DNA of 6,257 nt, taken from the NCBI GenBank assembly GCA_030592625.1, contig JAUVIY010000162.1, positions 1 through 6,257 of the forward strand, in the 5' to 3' direction. The translations under genes were made by a program, and so were the position numbers. Positions 1 through 5,711 of this stretch are shown here, one piece after another. The stretch is from Spirochaeta sp. Its GTDB lineage: Bacteria; Spirochaetota; Spirochaetia; DSM-2461. Position 1 is the stretch's first letter. The number at the start of each line of letters is the position of its first letter. Below the pieces are notes generated by a model. The model was given only the letters and a program-made list of their open reading frames with translations. It had not been told where the DNA came from and ran no database searches.

Positions 1-81
1 GCACGCAAGACCTTGAATCGTGAGTGGGTGACACCGTTGAAGAGGATGCCTGAGGTGGTGAGAAAGCACCTGACGGCGTGA
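1..81 (+). CDS. 3' end of an unrecognised reading frame (partial)
   Basis: The first frame is open from the left edge for 26 codons and stops at TGA 79-81; the other two forward frames close within the first 27 bases. The visible tail is basic (ARKTLNREWV at its start, PEVVRKHLTA at its end). I cannot assign a family. The stretch is G-rich with frequent TGA triplets and looks different from the genes that follow, and further in-frame stops occur at 88-93 and 106-108 before pth. It may be the end of a gene carried by an inserted element, or just a chance open stretch; nothing here decides between them. Confidence 0.3.
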   Translation, partial: ARKTLNREWVTPLKRMPEVVRKHLTA

Positions 82-104
82 AGCTGTTGATGAGGCACCT
101 TTGA

Positions 105-133
105 GTGACAAGGTGGGGGACACTCATTAATAT
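105..133 (+). promoter_or_regulatory. candidate sigma70 promoter for pth
   Basis: GTGACA at 105-110 matches the -35 consensus at five of six positions and is separated by 17 bases from TAATAT at 128-133, which matches the -10 consensus at four of six. Transcription would start near 139-142, on top of the GTG start codon of pth. That fits the absence of any ribosome binding site there. Prediction by eye only. Confidence 0.35.
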
Positions 134-141
134 ATCAAGCT

Positions 142-714
142 GTGATTGAACTGGTCGTTTTTCTCGGAAATCCCGGAAAACAATACTCTCGAACGAGACA
201 CAATGCAGCTCGAATGCTTCTTGATACGATTCCCGGCTCGACAGATCTGGCCTGGAGGGATAAGTTTCATGGACGAGTTGCCGAGTATTCAATCGGAAAC
301 AACCTGTGTCGATTTCTGGTACCTGAGACTTTCATGAACAAATCCGGAATATCGGTTTCCGCGGCTTTAAAATTCTTTAAAATCGATATCGGGAATCTTC
401 TTGTGATACATGACGAACTGGAACTTCCTTTCGGCCAGTATGCCTGGAAAACAGGTGGTGGCCTGGCAGGACACAACGGACTTAAATCCCTTCGGGACAA
501 CCTGGGATCCGCCGGATTTCGCCGCCTGCGCCTGGGTATCGGTCGTCCCGATCATGGATCAGTACAGTCCTGGATACTCGGACGCTTCAATCCGGAGGAA
601 GAAGCTGTTCTACCCCTCATTCTTGATAATGCAGTCAATCAGCTGACTGCAGTTTTAATCGGAGGGGAATCTGTTCACGAACATACCAAACCGGTTAGGG
701 TATACCCTCAATGA
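142..714 (+). CDS. pth: peptidyl-tRNA hydrolase (Pth, class I)
   Basis: Pth cleaves the ester bond of peptidyl-tRNAs that fall off the ribosome, returning free tRNA and peptide in the cytoplasm; it is usually essential. The 190-residue length is normal for the family. All active-site signatures are visible: FLGNPGKQYSRTRHN near the N-terminus with Asn10 and His20, TFMNKSG with Asn66, the HDELELPFG block with Asp91, and GGLAGHNGLKS with Asn112. The GTG at 142 is the only usual start between the in-frame stop at 106-108 and the conserved N-terminus, and it gives MIELVVFLGNPG, matching where the family begins. No Shine-Dalgarno sequence precedes it. The stop overlaps a possible 18-codon reading frame by ATGA, and pgl follows 52 bases later, so these genes are probably cotranscribed. 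Confidence 0.95.
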   Translation: MIELVVFLGNPGKQYSRTRHNAARMLLDTIPGSTDLAWRDKFHGRVAEYSIGNNLCRFLVPETFMNKSGISVSAALKFFKIDIGNLLVIHDELELPFGQYAWKTGGGLAGHNGLKSLRDNLGSAGFRRLRLGIGRPDHGSVQSWILGRFNPEEEAVLPLILDNAVNQLTAVLIGGESVHEHTKPVRVYPQ

Positions 715-767
715 AAACTGTAGTTCTTACCGTTCCCTCGAATGTAAATCTGGTGGAATCCAACTGA
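711..767 (+). CDS. possible 18-residue coupling peptide between pth and pgl
   Basis: An ATG at 711 overlaps the pth stop as ATGA, runs for 18 codons (MKTVVLTVPSNVNLVESN) and ends at TGA 765-767, whose last base is the first base of the pgl ATG. It therefore fills the gap between the two genes exactly. It has only a weak candidate ribosome binding site (TTAGGG at 695-700, inside the end of pth). It might be translated by re-initiation and couple pgl translation to pth, or be a coincidence. No known peptide family is recognised. Confidence 0.2.
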   Translation: MKTVVLTVPSNVNLVESN

Positions 768-1480
768 TGCCCGTCAGGCAGTTTGATTCAGCCGTTGAAG
801 CCTCTACCACCGCAGCCCGATTTATCCTGGATAAACTGCAGTCCACTTTGGAAGCAAAGAAAAGGGCATCGGTAGTTCTGGCCGGAGGTTCAGCTCCCTG
901 GCACCTCAACGCAGCTTTACTTGGATTCCGAGGTGAAATAGACGCTGGTCTGATCGACTGGTTTTTCGGAGATGAAAGGGCTGTTGAACCTGAAAGCCCC
1001 CACAGCAATTACCGCATGCAGATGGAAACGCTGCTTGGACCACTGAAAATCAGCGAAAACCGTATCCATCGTATCAGGGGGGAACTCGGTGCCGTAAAAG
1101 CCGCTGAGGACTATCGGCGGAATCTGACCGATTTCTTTTCAGGTCCGACGGCATTCGACATCGTTATCCTTGGACTCGGACCCGATGGTCATACTGCCAG
1201 CCTCTTCCCTGGCGATCCTTCACTTTCAGTTGATGATGTATCGGTTACGATATCGGTAGTTGCGCCTTTGAAACCCCATGTTGAACGGGTCACACTCACC
1301 TTACCGGCTATTAATACTGCGGATACCGTTATTTTTTTTACCGGCCGATCAGGAAAAGAAGCGATGATTCACCGCCTACACTCCGATTCTGCCGGGGCTT
1401 TGGAAACAGCATATCCTTTCGAGTCGATCCGGCCGGATTCAGGTCCTGCCATGTGGTTTATTTACGGGAGCGAGGCATGA
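767..1480 (+). CDS. pgl: 6-phosphogluconolactonase
   Basis: Hydrolyses 6-phosphogluconolactone to 6-phosphogluconate, the second step of the oxidative pentose phosphate pathway, in the cytoplasm. The 237 residues match the usual length of the DevB/SOL-type enzyme and its blocks appear in order: LAGGSAP (residues 38-44), DWFFGDERAVEPESPHSNY (64-82), the phosphate- and lactone-binding GLGPDGHTASLFPG (136-149) with its conserved Asp and His, and PHVERVTLTLPAIN (170-183). ATG at 767 places the family-typical start (MPVRQFDSAVEAS) correctly and has GGTGGA at 752-757, nine bases upstream. It follows pth closely and its TGA overlaps the ATG of the cation transporter gene (ATGA), so translation of those two is probably coupled. 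Neither glucose-6-phosphate dehydrogenase nor 6-phosphogluconate dehydrogenase lies in the window. Confidence 0.93.
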   Translation: MPVRQFDSAVEASTTAARFILDKLQSTLEAKKRASVVLAGGSAPWHLNAALLGFRGEIDAGLIDWFFGDERAVEPESPHSNYRMQMETLLGPLKISENRIHRIRGELGAVKAAEDYRRNLTDFFSGPTAFDIVILGLGPDGHTASLFPGDPSLSVDDVSVTISVVAPLKPHVERVTLTLPAINTADTVIFFTGRSGKEAMIHRLHSDSAGALETAYPFESIRPDSGPAMWFIYGSEA

Positions 1481-2457
1481 AAACAAATGAGTTTACAGCT
1501 CCATTGAACCCGAATGTACGCCTGAGTGTACTGAAAAAGGCTTCATGGGCGGGAATCGTCGGGAATCTTTTACTATCAGCCCTGAAAATTATCAGCGGCC
1601 TGATTTCCGGTTCACTCGCGGTAATCGGCGATGGGATCGACAGCCTCAGCGATGTCGTCACATCCATGGTAACACTGTATGCAGCCAAGGCCGGTGCCGC
1701 CCCGCCTGATCCCGAGCATCCCTGGGGTCACGGCAGGGTTGAAACCATAGCTACCAAGACCCTGTCCCTCATCATCATCATGGCCGGATTGCAGCTGCTT
1801 ACCATGACATTGAGGAAACTGACAGGTACGGTATCGTCCGAACTCCCTGGAATCATCGCGTTGATTGCCTGCGGGATTTCCATTCTCGGAAAAACGGCGT
1901 TGGCAGCATACAAATACCGGGCGAGTCGTATCACCGAAAGCCGCATGATGCATGCCGATGCTGTTAACATGAGGAACGACATCCTGTTGTCCTTTGCGGT
2001 ACTGGCCGGAGTGTTCTTCACCCGTATCCTCAATCTTTCCCTCATCGACGTTCTTACCGGTCTCAGTGTCAGTGTCTGGATAATAATCTCTGGCGTTAAA
2101 GTATTCCTGCATACCAATACCGAACTTATGGACAGTATCGACGATAAAGACATCTATCGACATGTTTTCGAAGCCGCAAACGCGGTACAAGGCGTATCAA
2201 ATCCGCATCGTGTAAGGATCCGTGGCCTCAATTCGCTCTATGTCATCGACCTGGATGTCGAGGTTGACGGGGCCCTTTCCGTTTCGGAAGCCCATAACCT
2301 GGCCTGCACTCTCGAAAAGGAGATACGCAACCGCATCAGGAAAGTGTATGACATCATGGTTCATGTGGAACCTGCGGGAGTGGCGGATCATGTGGAAGGA
2401 TACGGATTGGTACCCGGAGACATCGGCGGAATAACCACGGATAAGAAAGATAATTAG
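1477..2457 (+). CDS. cation diffusion facilitator (CDF) metal efflux transporter
   Basis: A 326-residue inner-membrane antiporter that should export a divalent metal in exchange for protons. Hydrophobic segments lie at about residues 24-44, 46-70, 95-113, 123-145, 167-185 and 187-209, giving the six-helix CDF core, followed by a soluble domain (about 225-300) of the CDF metal-binding dimerisation type. The TM2 pair in IDSLSD (Asp55, Asp59) and the loop HPWGHGR (81-87) are typical. In TM5, aligned to E. coli YiiP, the usual His-x3-Asp is Asn164-x3-Asp168, which may change metal preference away from zinc; the true substrate cannot be read from sequence. I chose ATG 1477 over an upstream in-frame GTG at 1453 because it forms ATGA with the pgl stop and has GGGAG at 1466-1470, six bases upstream. 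The tail after about residue 300 is short and polar. Confidence 0.92.
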   Translation: MKTNEFTAPLNPNVRLSVLKKASWAGIVGNLLLSALKIISGLISGSLAVIGDGIDSLSDVVTSMVTLYAAKAGAAPPDPEHPWGHGRVETIATKTLSLIIIMAGLQLLTMTLRKLTGTVSSELPGIIALIACGISILGKTALAAYKYRASRITESRMMHADAVNMRNDILLSFAVLAGVFFTRILNLSLIDVLTGLSVSVWIIISGVKVFLHTNTELMDSIDDKDIYRHVFEAANAVQGVSNPHRVRIRGLNSLYVIDLDVEVDGALSVSEAHNLACTLEKEIRNRIRKVYDIMVHVEPAGVADHVEGYGLVPGDIGGITTDKKDN

Positions 2458-2483
2458 GCAAGACTATCGCATTCATGAGGTAC

Positions 2484-2512
2484 TTGATTACCAGTCGGGC
2501 ATTCCGTTAAGT
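2484..2512 (+). promoter_or_regulatory. weak candidate promoter for the ferredoxin gene
   Basis: TTGATT (2484-2489) and TTAAGT (2507-2512) are 17 bases apart and would start transcription some 25 bases before the ferredoxin ATG. The -10 matches consensus at only three positions. A promoter is expected here because the 87-base gap before a short gene with its own terminator suggests a separate transcript. Confidence 0.25.
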
Positions 2513-2533
2513 TGAGTACGGATATTTTCATTT

Positions 2534-2538
2534 GGAGG
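2534..2538 (+). promoter_or_regulatory. strong ribosome binding site of the ferredoxin gene
   Basis: GGAGG lies six bases before ATG 2545. It settles the start there rather than at the in-frame TTG at 2512, and it is the best Shine-Dalgarno sequence in the window, in line with a highly expressed small protein. Confidence 0.8.
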
Positions 2539-2544
2539 TTAAAC

Positions 2545-2718
2545 ATGGCTTACTTTATCAGAAAAGAAGACTGCATCAACTGCGGCGCTTGTGAACCGGA
2601 ATGCCCCGTTGACTGCATCAGTGAACAGGGTGATGTCCGGTTCATCGATCCCGATGCATGCACCAGCTGCGGTGCCTGCGCTGAGGTGTGCCCCACCGAT
2701 TGTATCGAAGCCGACTGA
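2545..2718 (+). CDS. 2[4Fe-4S] bacterial-type ferredoxin
   Basis: A 57-residue soluble low-potential electron carrier of the clostridial type. Two cluster motifs are complete: Cys10, Cys13, Cys16 and Cys20-Pro, then Cys39, Cys42, Cys45 and Cys49-Pro. Each first triad completes one cluster and the fourth cysteine belongs to the opposite cluster, the usual crossed arrangement. Two further cysteines, Cys24 and Cys53, occupy the same place in each half (CPVDCI and CPTDCI), where clostridial ferredoxins usually have alanine or a similar residue. The total length is normal, and there is no signal peptide, so the protein is cytoplasmic. Likely partners such as pyruvate:ferredoxin oxidoreductase, hydrogenase or Rnf are not in the window. 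The gene has a strong ribosome binding site and a strong terminator, so it appears to be its own transcription unit. Confidence 0.95.
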   Translation: MAYFIRKEDCINCGACEPECPVDCISEQGDVRFIDPDACTSCGACAEVCPTDCIEAD

Positions 2719-2740
2719 AAAGTTCGGAAAATAATCGTTC

Positions 2741-2768
2741 AAACCGCTGGACGTCCGGCGGTTTTTTT
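2741..2768 (+). terminator. intrinsic terminator after the ferredoxin gene
   Basis: AAACCGCTGGAC (2741-2752) pairs with GTCCGGCGGTTT (2753-2764), with one T-G wobble and an ACGT tip, followed by seven T (2762-2768). The hairpin begins 22 bases after the ferredoxin stop. This is a textbook rho-independent terminator, and it means epmA needs its own promoter downstream. Confidence 0.9.
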
Positions 2769-2798
2769 GCACTCTCCCAATGAAAGGACAATCCGTCC

Positions 2799-2804
2799 TA
2801 TTAT
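2799..2804 (+). promoter_or_regulatory. candidate -10 box for epmA
   Basis: TATTAT matches the -10 consensus at five of six positions and ends six bases before the epmA ATG, so transcription would begin at or next to the start codon. No convincing -35 sits 16-18 bases upstream. The gap between terminator and ATG is only 42 bases, leaving little other room for a promoter. Confidence 0.3.
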
Positions 2805-2810
2805 GAATTC

Positions 2811-3863
2811 ATGCCGTTTCAGAGGGAACCTTTCAGAGAACGGGCCGCCATGTACCGTGCCGTCAGAGATTACTTCGATCGCTGCGGCTATATGGAGGCG
2901 GACACTCCCTTTCTCACCCCGACTCCCATTCCCGAATCACACATCGAGTTGTTTCAGACCGACAGGCATCTTCCTGACGGAACCGTTTCACCCCTGTATC
3001 TGGTTCCTTCACCGGAAGTCTGGCTCAAACTCCTTCTGGCCTCAGGTGCGCCATCCCTGTATCAGATCGGAAAATGTTTCAGAAACGGAGAACAAATTGA
3101 CCACTGGCACCGAATCGAATTCACCATGCTTGAATGGTATGGGCTGAATGAATCGGCGATGAGCAACCTGGGAATTATGCAGGAAATTCTTATTACATGT
3201 GTACAGGCGACTAAACCGGATGTGGCGGAGAATGTCGGTGGAACAATCCGAAAATTGACCATGGAAGAGGCATTCCGGGAGTTCGCGGGTTTCTCCCTGG
3301 AAGCGGATCTGCAGGAGTCCGGACTTGCCGATATCAGGCGGCATTCACCGGAATACCACAGGGCATTAGACAGGGTAGCCAATATCTTCACGGCACGACT
3401 GAATGAACGAAATCTGCCTGCCGGATATAACGGAATCGAAACAGCCGATGATCTGTTTCATCGGCTGTTCCTCTCCCTTGTGGAAGACGCGTTACCTTTG
3501 AATCGACCGCTGGCACTCACTCACTGGCCCGCCCTTGTCCAAACCCTGGCCCGCTCGGTTCCCGGAACTCCTTGGGCCGAACGCTGGGAACTCTACATCC
3601 GGGGGGTGGAGGTGGCCAACTGTTATGGTGAAGAGACCGAAGAAGGGGCACTGAGAGCTTATTGGGACACCGAGGCGTCGAAAATAGCTTCAGCGACTGA
3701 TTCTACGTATTCCGATACCGGGTGGCCGGAGCGGATCGCCGAAGGAATGCCCTCCTGCTCCGGTGCGGCGGTGGGGTTGGACCGGCTTCTGGCCCTGATC
3801 CGGGGAGACTCGGATCTCAAGGGGCTGGACCTTTTCCCGATCCGTGATATTATGCCCCGGTAA
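2811..3863 (+). CDS. epmA: elongation factor P--(R)-beta-lysine ligase (EpmA/GenX/PoxA)
   Basis: A class II lysyl-tRNA synthetase paralogue that activates lysine or (R)-beta-lysine and attaches it to Lys34 of EF-P instead of to tRNA. Its 350 residues, lacking the N-terminal OB-fold anticodon domain of LysRS, fit EpmA (325 in E. coli). Visible blocks are the early GYMEADTPFLTPTPIPESHI (26-45), motif 2 with FRNGEQ (90-95) and EFTMLEWYG (103-111), VEVANCYGEETE (266-277), and motif 3 PSCSGAAVGLDRLLAL (314-329). Ala320 falls where EpmA carries alanine and LysRS glycine. The motif 2 loop is one residue longer than in E. coli. ATG 2811 is the only start after the in-frame TGA at 2781-2783 that keeps the conserved N-terminus; it has no ribosome binding site. 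efp follows after 22 bases, strongly supporting the role. EpmB, the lysine 2,3-aminomutase that makes beta-lysine, is not in the window. Confidence 0.93.
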   Translation: MPFQREPFRERAAMYRAVRDYFDRCGYMEADTPFLTPTPIPESHIELFQTDRHLPDGTVSPLYLVPSPEVWLKLLLASGAPSLYQIGKCFRNGEQIDHWHRIEFTMLEWYGLNESAMSNLGIMQEILITCVQATKPDVAENVGGTIRKLTMEEAFREFAGFSLEADLQESGLADIRRHSPEYHRALDRVANIFTARLNERNLPAGYNGIETADDLFHRLFLSLVEDALPLNRPLALTHWPALVQTLARSVPGTPWAERWELYIRGVEVANCYGEETEEGALRAYWDTEASKIASATDSTYSDTGWPERIAEGMPSCSGAAVGLDRLLALIRGDSDLKGLDLFPIRDIMPR

Positions 3864-3874
3864 TTTTTTATGAC

Positions 3875-3879
3875 AGGAA
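3875..3879 (+). promoter_or_regulatory. ribosome binding site deciding the efp start
   Basis: AGGAA lies six bases before ATG 3886. It favours that start over the in-frame TTG at 3880, which it almost touches, and over ATG 3892. Confidence 0.55.
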
Positions 3880-3885
3880 TTGAAT

Positions 3886-4455
3886 ATGGGAATGATTAAA
3901 GCCGGTGCCATTGCCAAGGGCACCTATCTTCTGGAGAAAAACGAACCATTTGTCGTCAATGAACGCGAATTCGTCAATCCCGGTAAGGGTTCGGCTTTCG
4001 TACGACTCAAATTGAAGAACCTTCGCAATGGTGCAGTCCTCAAGGTGACCCATAAAAGCCAGGATAACTGCGAAGAAATCGACGTCGATGAAGTCGAGTC
4101 CCAGTTCTTGTACTCCGACGGTACAAGTTATCACTTCATGGACAGTTCCACTTTCGATCAGTTCGAAGTTCCCATGGCCAGTCATAAGGATGCCCAGTAT
4201 TATATGCTTGAAGGTGAAACTTTCAAGCTGACCCGGTGGAATGAGGAGACACTGGACATCCGTCTCCCCCCTAAGAAAGACCTTATCGTTACCGAAGCCG
4301 AGGAAGCCGTTAAAGGCGATACCGTTACCGGAGCCACCAAGTATGTCGTAACGGAAACCAACCTGAAAGTGAAAGTGCCGATTTTCATCAAGCAGGGTGA
4401 AAAGATCCGAGTCAGTGTGGAAACCGGAGAGTATCAGGAGCGGATCAACGATTGA
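3886..4455 (+). CDS. efp: translation elongation factor P (EF-P)
   Basis: EF-P binds between the P and E sites of stalled ribosomes and speeds peptide bond formation at consecutive prolines. The 189 residues cover the three beta-barrel domains of the family. The tip loop is EFVNPGKGSAFVR, with the modifiable lysine at residue 34 when translation starts at ATG 3886, the same position as in E. coli; this lysine, with epmA directly upstream, points to beta-lysylation rather than the arginine/rhamnose type. Other family blocks are SDGTSYHFMD (77-86), KGDTVTGATK (143-152), and the C-terminal VKVPIFIKQGEKIRVSVETG (162-181) ending GEYQERIND. Start choice rests on AGGAA six bases upstream. It is probably cotranscribed with epmA, and the following methyltransferase gene overlaps its end. 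Confidence 0.97.
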   Translation: MGMIKAGAIAKGTYLLEKNEPFVVNEREFVNPGKGSAFVRLKLKNLRNGAVLKVTHKSQDNCEEIDVDEVESQFLYSDGTSYHFMDSSTFDQFEVPMASHKDAQYYMLEGETFKLTRWNEETLDIRLPPKKDLIVTEAEEAVKGDTVTGATKYVVTETNLKVKVPIFIKQGEKIRVSVETGEYQERIND

Positions 4456-5641
4456 TCTGGTCAACCGGCAGACCTCCTGTCGGTTTTCCGGGAAAGATAT
4501 CCGGCTGGACCTCTCCCTTGGACTCTTCAGCAGTGCCGGCGTCGATACCGGTTCCATTCTGCTTCTGAAAACCATCGCCAAAAAAATCAATCTCGATACT
4601 CTATCTACCGCCCTGGATGTGGGCTGCGGTGTCGGAACCCTGGGCCTGGCACTGGCAAAAAGATGCCCTGAAGCTCAGGTAACTTTAGTGGACCGGGACG
4701 AACTCGCTGTGAGTTTTACCCGGCACAATGCCGCGATTAACAAGTTGAAAAACGCAAATGCCGCCTCCCGGCTCATGCTGGAAGGACCACACGACTGTTT
4801 GTACAATCTCATTCTGACAAACTTCCCTGCAAAAGCCGGAGACCCGGTTCTTTCCGACTATCTGAGCCGTTCACTGCCCCTTCTTGCAAGCGGTGGTACT
4901 GCCGCAATCGTCATCGTATACACCCTCGCCGAACGATGCCGCAAACTTATAATCGAATCCGGTGCGGAAATCATCCACGAGGATGCATCGAAACAGCATA
5001 CCGTTTTCCATTACCGCCCTTCCAATACTGCCGTCTCTGAAAACGACCGGAGCTTTCTGACACCTTATATCCGGCATTCGGATGAATTCAAAATCAAACG
5101 CACCCGCTATAAGCTGGACACGGTCTGGAATATCGGCGACTTCGATACCCTCTCCTGGCGCCTTAAACTTATGGGTGAATTAATCAACCGGGAACCGCGG
5201 TACGGCATAATGGTGTTCTGGGCACCCGGCCAGGGACATCTCCCTCTGGCGGTCTGCCGGCAGAAAGGAGCCCGTCCGCAGCGTGTGATACTCACCGGCC
5301 GGGACAGACTGGAACTCCTGATAAGTGCTCATAACCTCAATGCCGCTGGAATCGACATACCCGTCGAACTCAAACCGCTGGCCGATCCCGGTTACTTCGG
5401 CGGCTTCGGTGAAAATGAATCGGCGAATCTGCTGCTTACTGATATCAACCCCGTACCCCGATCAGACTGGACCGGTTCGCTGAGAGACGCCGCTTCAGCC
5501 GTTCTGAAGAGTGAAGGAATCTGGGCGATTCTGGGCCGAAGTGCCGATGTGGCAGCCCTGACCAAAGTCACGAAAGGCTGGACGCCCCTGTCCGATAAGA
5601 GAAACCGGGGATGGCGGGCCGTTATTTATCGGAAGAACTGA
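4415..5641 (+). CDS. RsmC-like SAM-dependent methyltransferase with two methyltransferase-like domains
   Basis: Probably methylates a nucleic acid, by resemblance to the RsmC/RlmG small-domain methyltransferases. Numbering from GTG 4415 (408 residues): LFSSAGVDTGS (37-47) precedes the SAM-binding motif ALDVGCGVGTLGLALAKR (66-83), then TLVDRDELAV (90-99) and LILTNFPAKAG (132-142). The last sits where N2-guanine methyltransferases carry NPP(F/Y), so the catalytic motif is changed. The second half repeats the layout in weakened form: WAPGQGHLPLAV (269-280), VILTGRDRLELL (291-302), LLLTDINP (339-346). The start is uncertain. GTG 4397 and GTG 4415 both overlap efp and have poor ribosome binding sites. 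Homology-like sequence begins near ATT 4451, which shares one base with the efp stop and has AGGAG at 4436-4440. I list the shorter normal-codon option. The gene is probably part of the epmA-efp operon; the target is unknown. Confidence 0.82.
   Translation: MWKPESIRSGSTIDLVNRQTSCRFSGKDIRLDLSLGLFSSAGVDTGSILLLKTIAKKINLDTLSTALDVGCGVGTLGLALAKRCPEAQVTLVDRDELAVSFTRHNAAINKLKNANAASRLMLEGPHDCLYNLILTNFPAKAGDPVLSDYLSRSLPLLASGGTAAIVIVYTLAERCRKLIIESGAEIIHEDASKQHTVFHYRPSNTAVSENDRSFLTPYIRHSDEFKIKRTRYKLDTVWNIGDFDTLSWRLKLMGELINREPRYGIMVFWAPGQGHLPLAVCRQKGARPQRVILTGRDRLELLISAHNLNAAGIDIPVELKPLADPGYFGGFGENESANLLLTDINPVPRSDWTGSLRDAASAVLKSEGIWAILGRSADVAALTKVTKGWTPLSDKRNRGWRAVIYRKN
4436..4440 (+). promoter_or_regulatory. 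possible ribosome binding site for an ATT start of the methyltransferase
   Basis: AGGAG inside the end of efp is ten bases before ATT 4451, which is in the methyltransferase frame and overlaps the efp TGA by one base (ATTGA). No ATG, GTG or TTG in that frame lies at a suitable distance downstream of it. Confidence 0.3.
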
Positions 5642-5664
5642 AATTCCTGGGATTATTGCGCTAA

Positions 5665-5679
5665 GAGTCTGTCGGACTT
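5665..5679 (+). repeat. left terminal inverted repeat
   Basis: GAGTCTGTCGGACTT, an exact reverse complement of 5885-5899. With the flanking TA counted, 17 of 18 bases match. Confidence 0.8.
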
Positions 5680-5711
5680 AACCATTCCGGACCGATTTTC
5701 GCCCTTTTTCC

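Noticed and set aside
1..127. - strand frame open from ATG at 127 to the left edge
   Set aside because: Its translation is mostly Ser, Pro and Thr, a by-product of the TGA-rich + strand (TCA on the reverse). No motif and no ribosome binding site were seen.
1453..1476. Longer N-terminus for the CDF transporter from GTG 1453
   Set aside because: It would overlap pgl by 28 bases, while ATG 1477 gives the usual ATGA overlap with a good GGGAG upstream.
1612..2190. 192-codon and overlapping 141-codon open frames on the - strand
   Set aside because: Both are opposite the CDF transporter, whose helices and metal-site motifs are clear; no domain is visible on the reverse strand.
2512..2544. Longer ferredoxin from TTG 2512
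   Set aside because: GGAGG at 2534-2538 serves ATG 2545, and clostridial-type ferredoxins begin at that point; the extra 11 residues have no counterpart.
3868..4590. 240-codon open frame on the - strand opposite efp
   Set aside because: It lies wholly over efp and the methyltransferase start, which have clear family motifs; its translation shows no recognisable domain. It is an antisense shadow.
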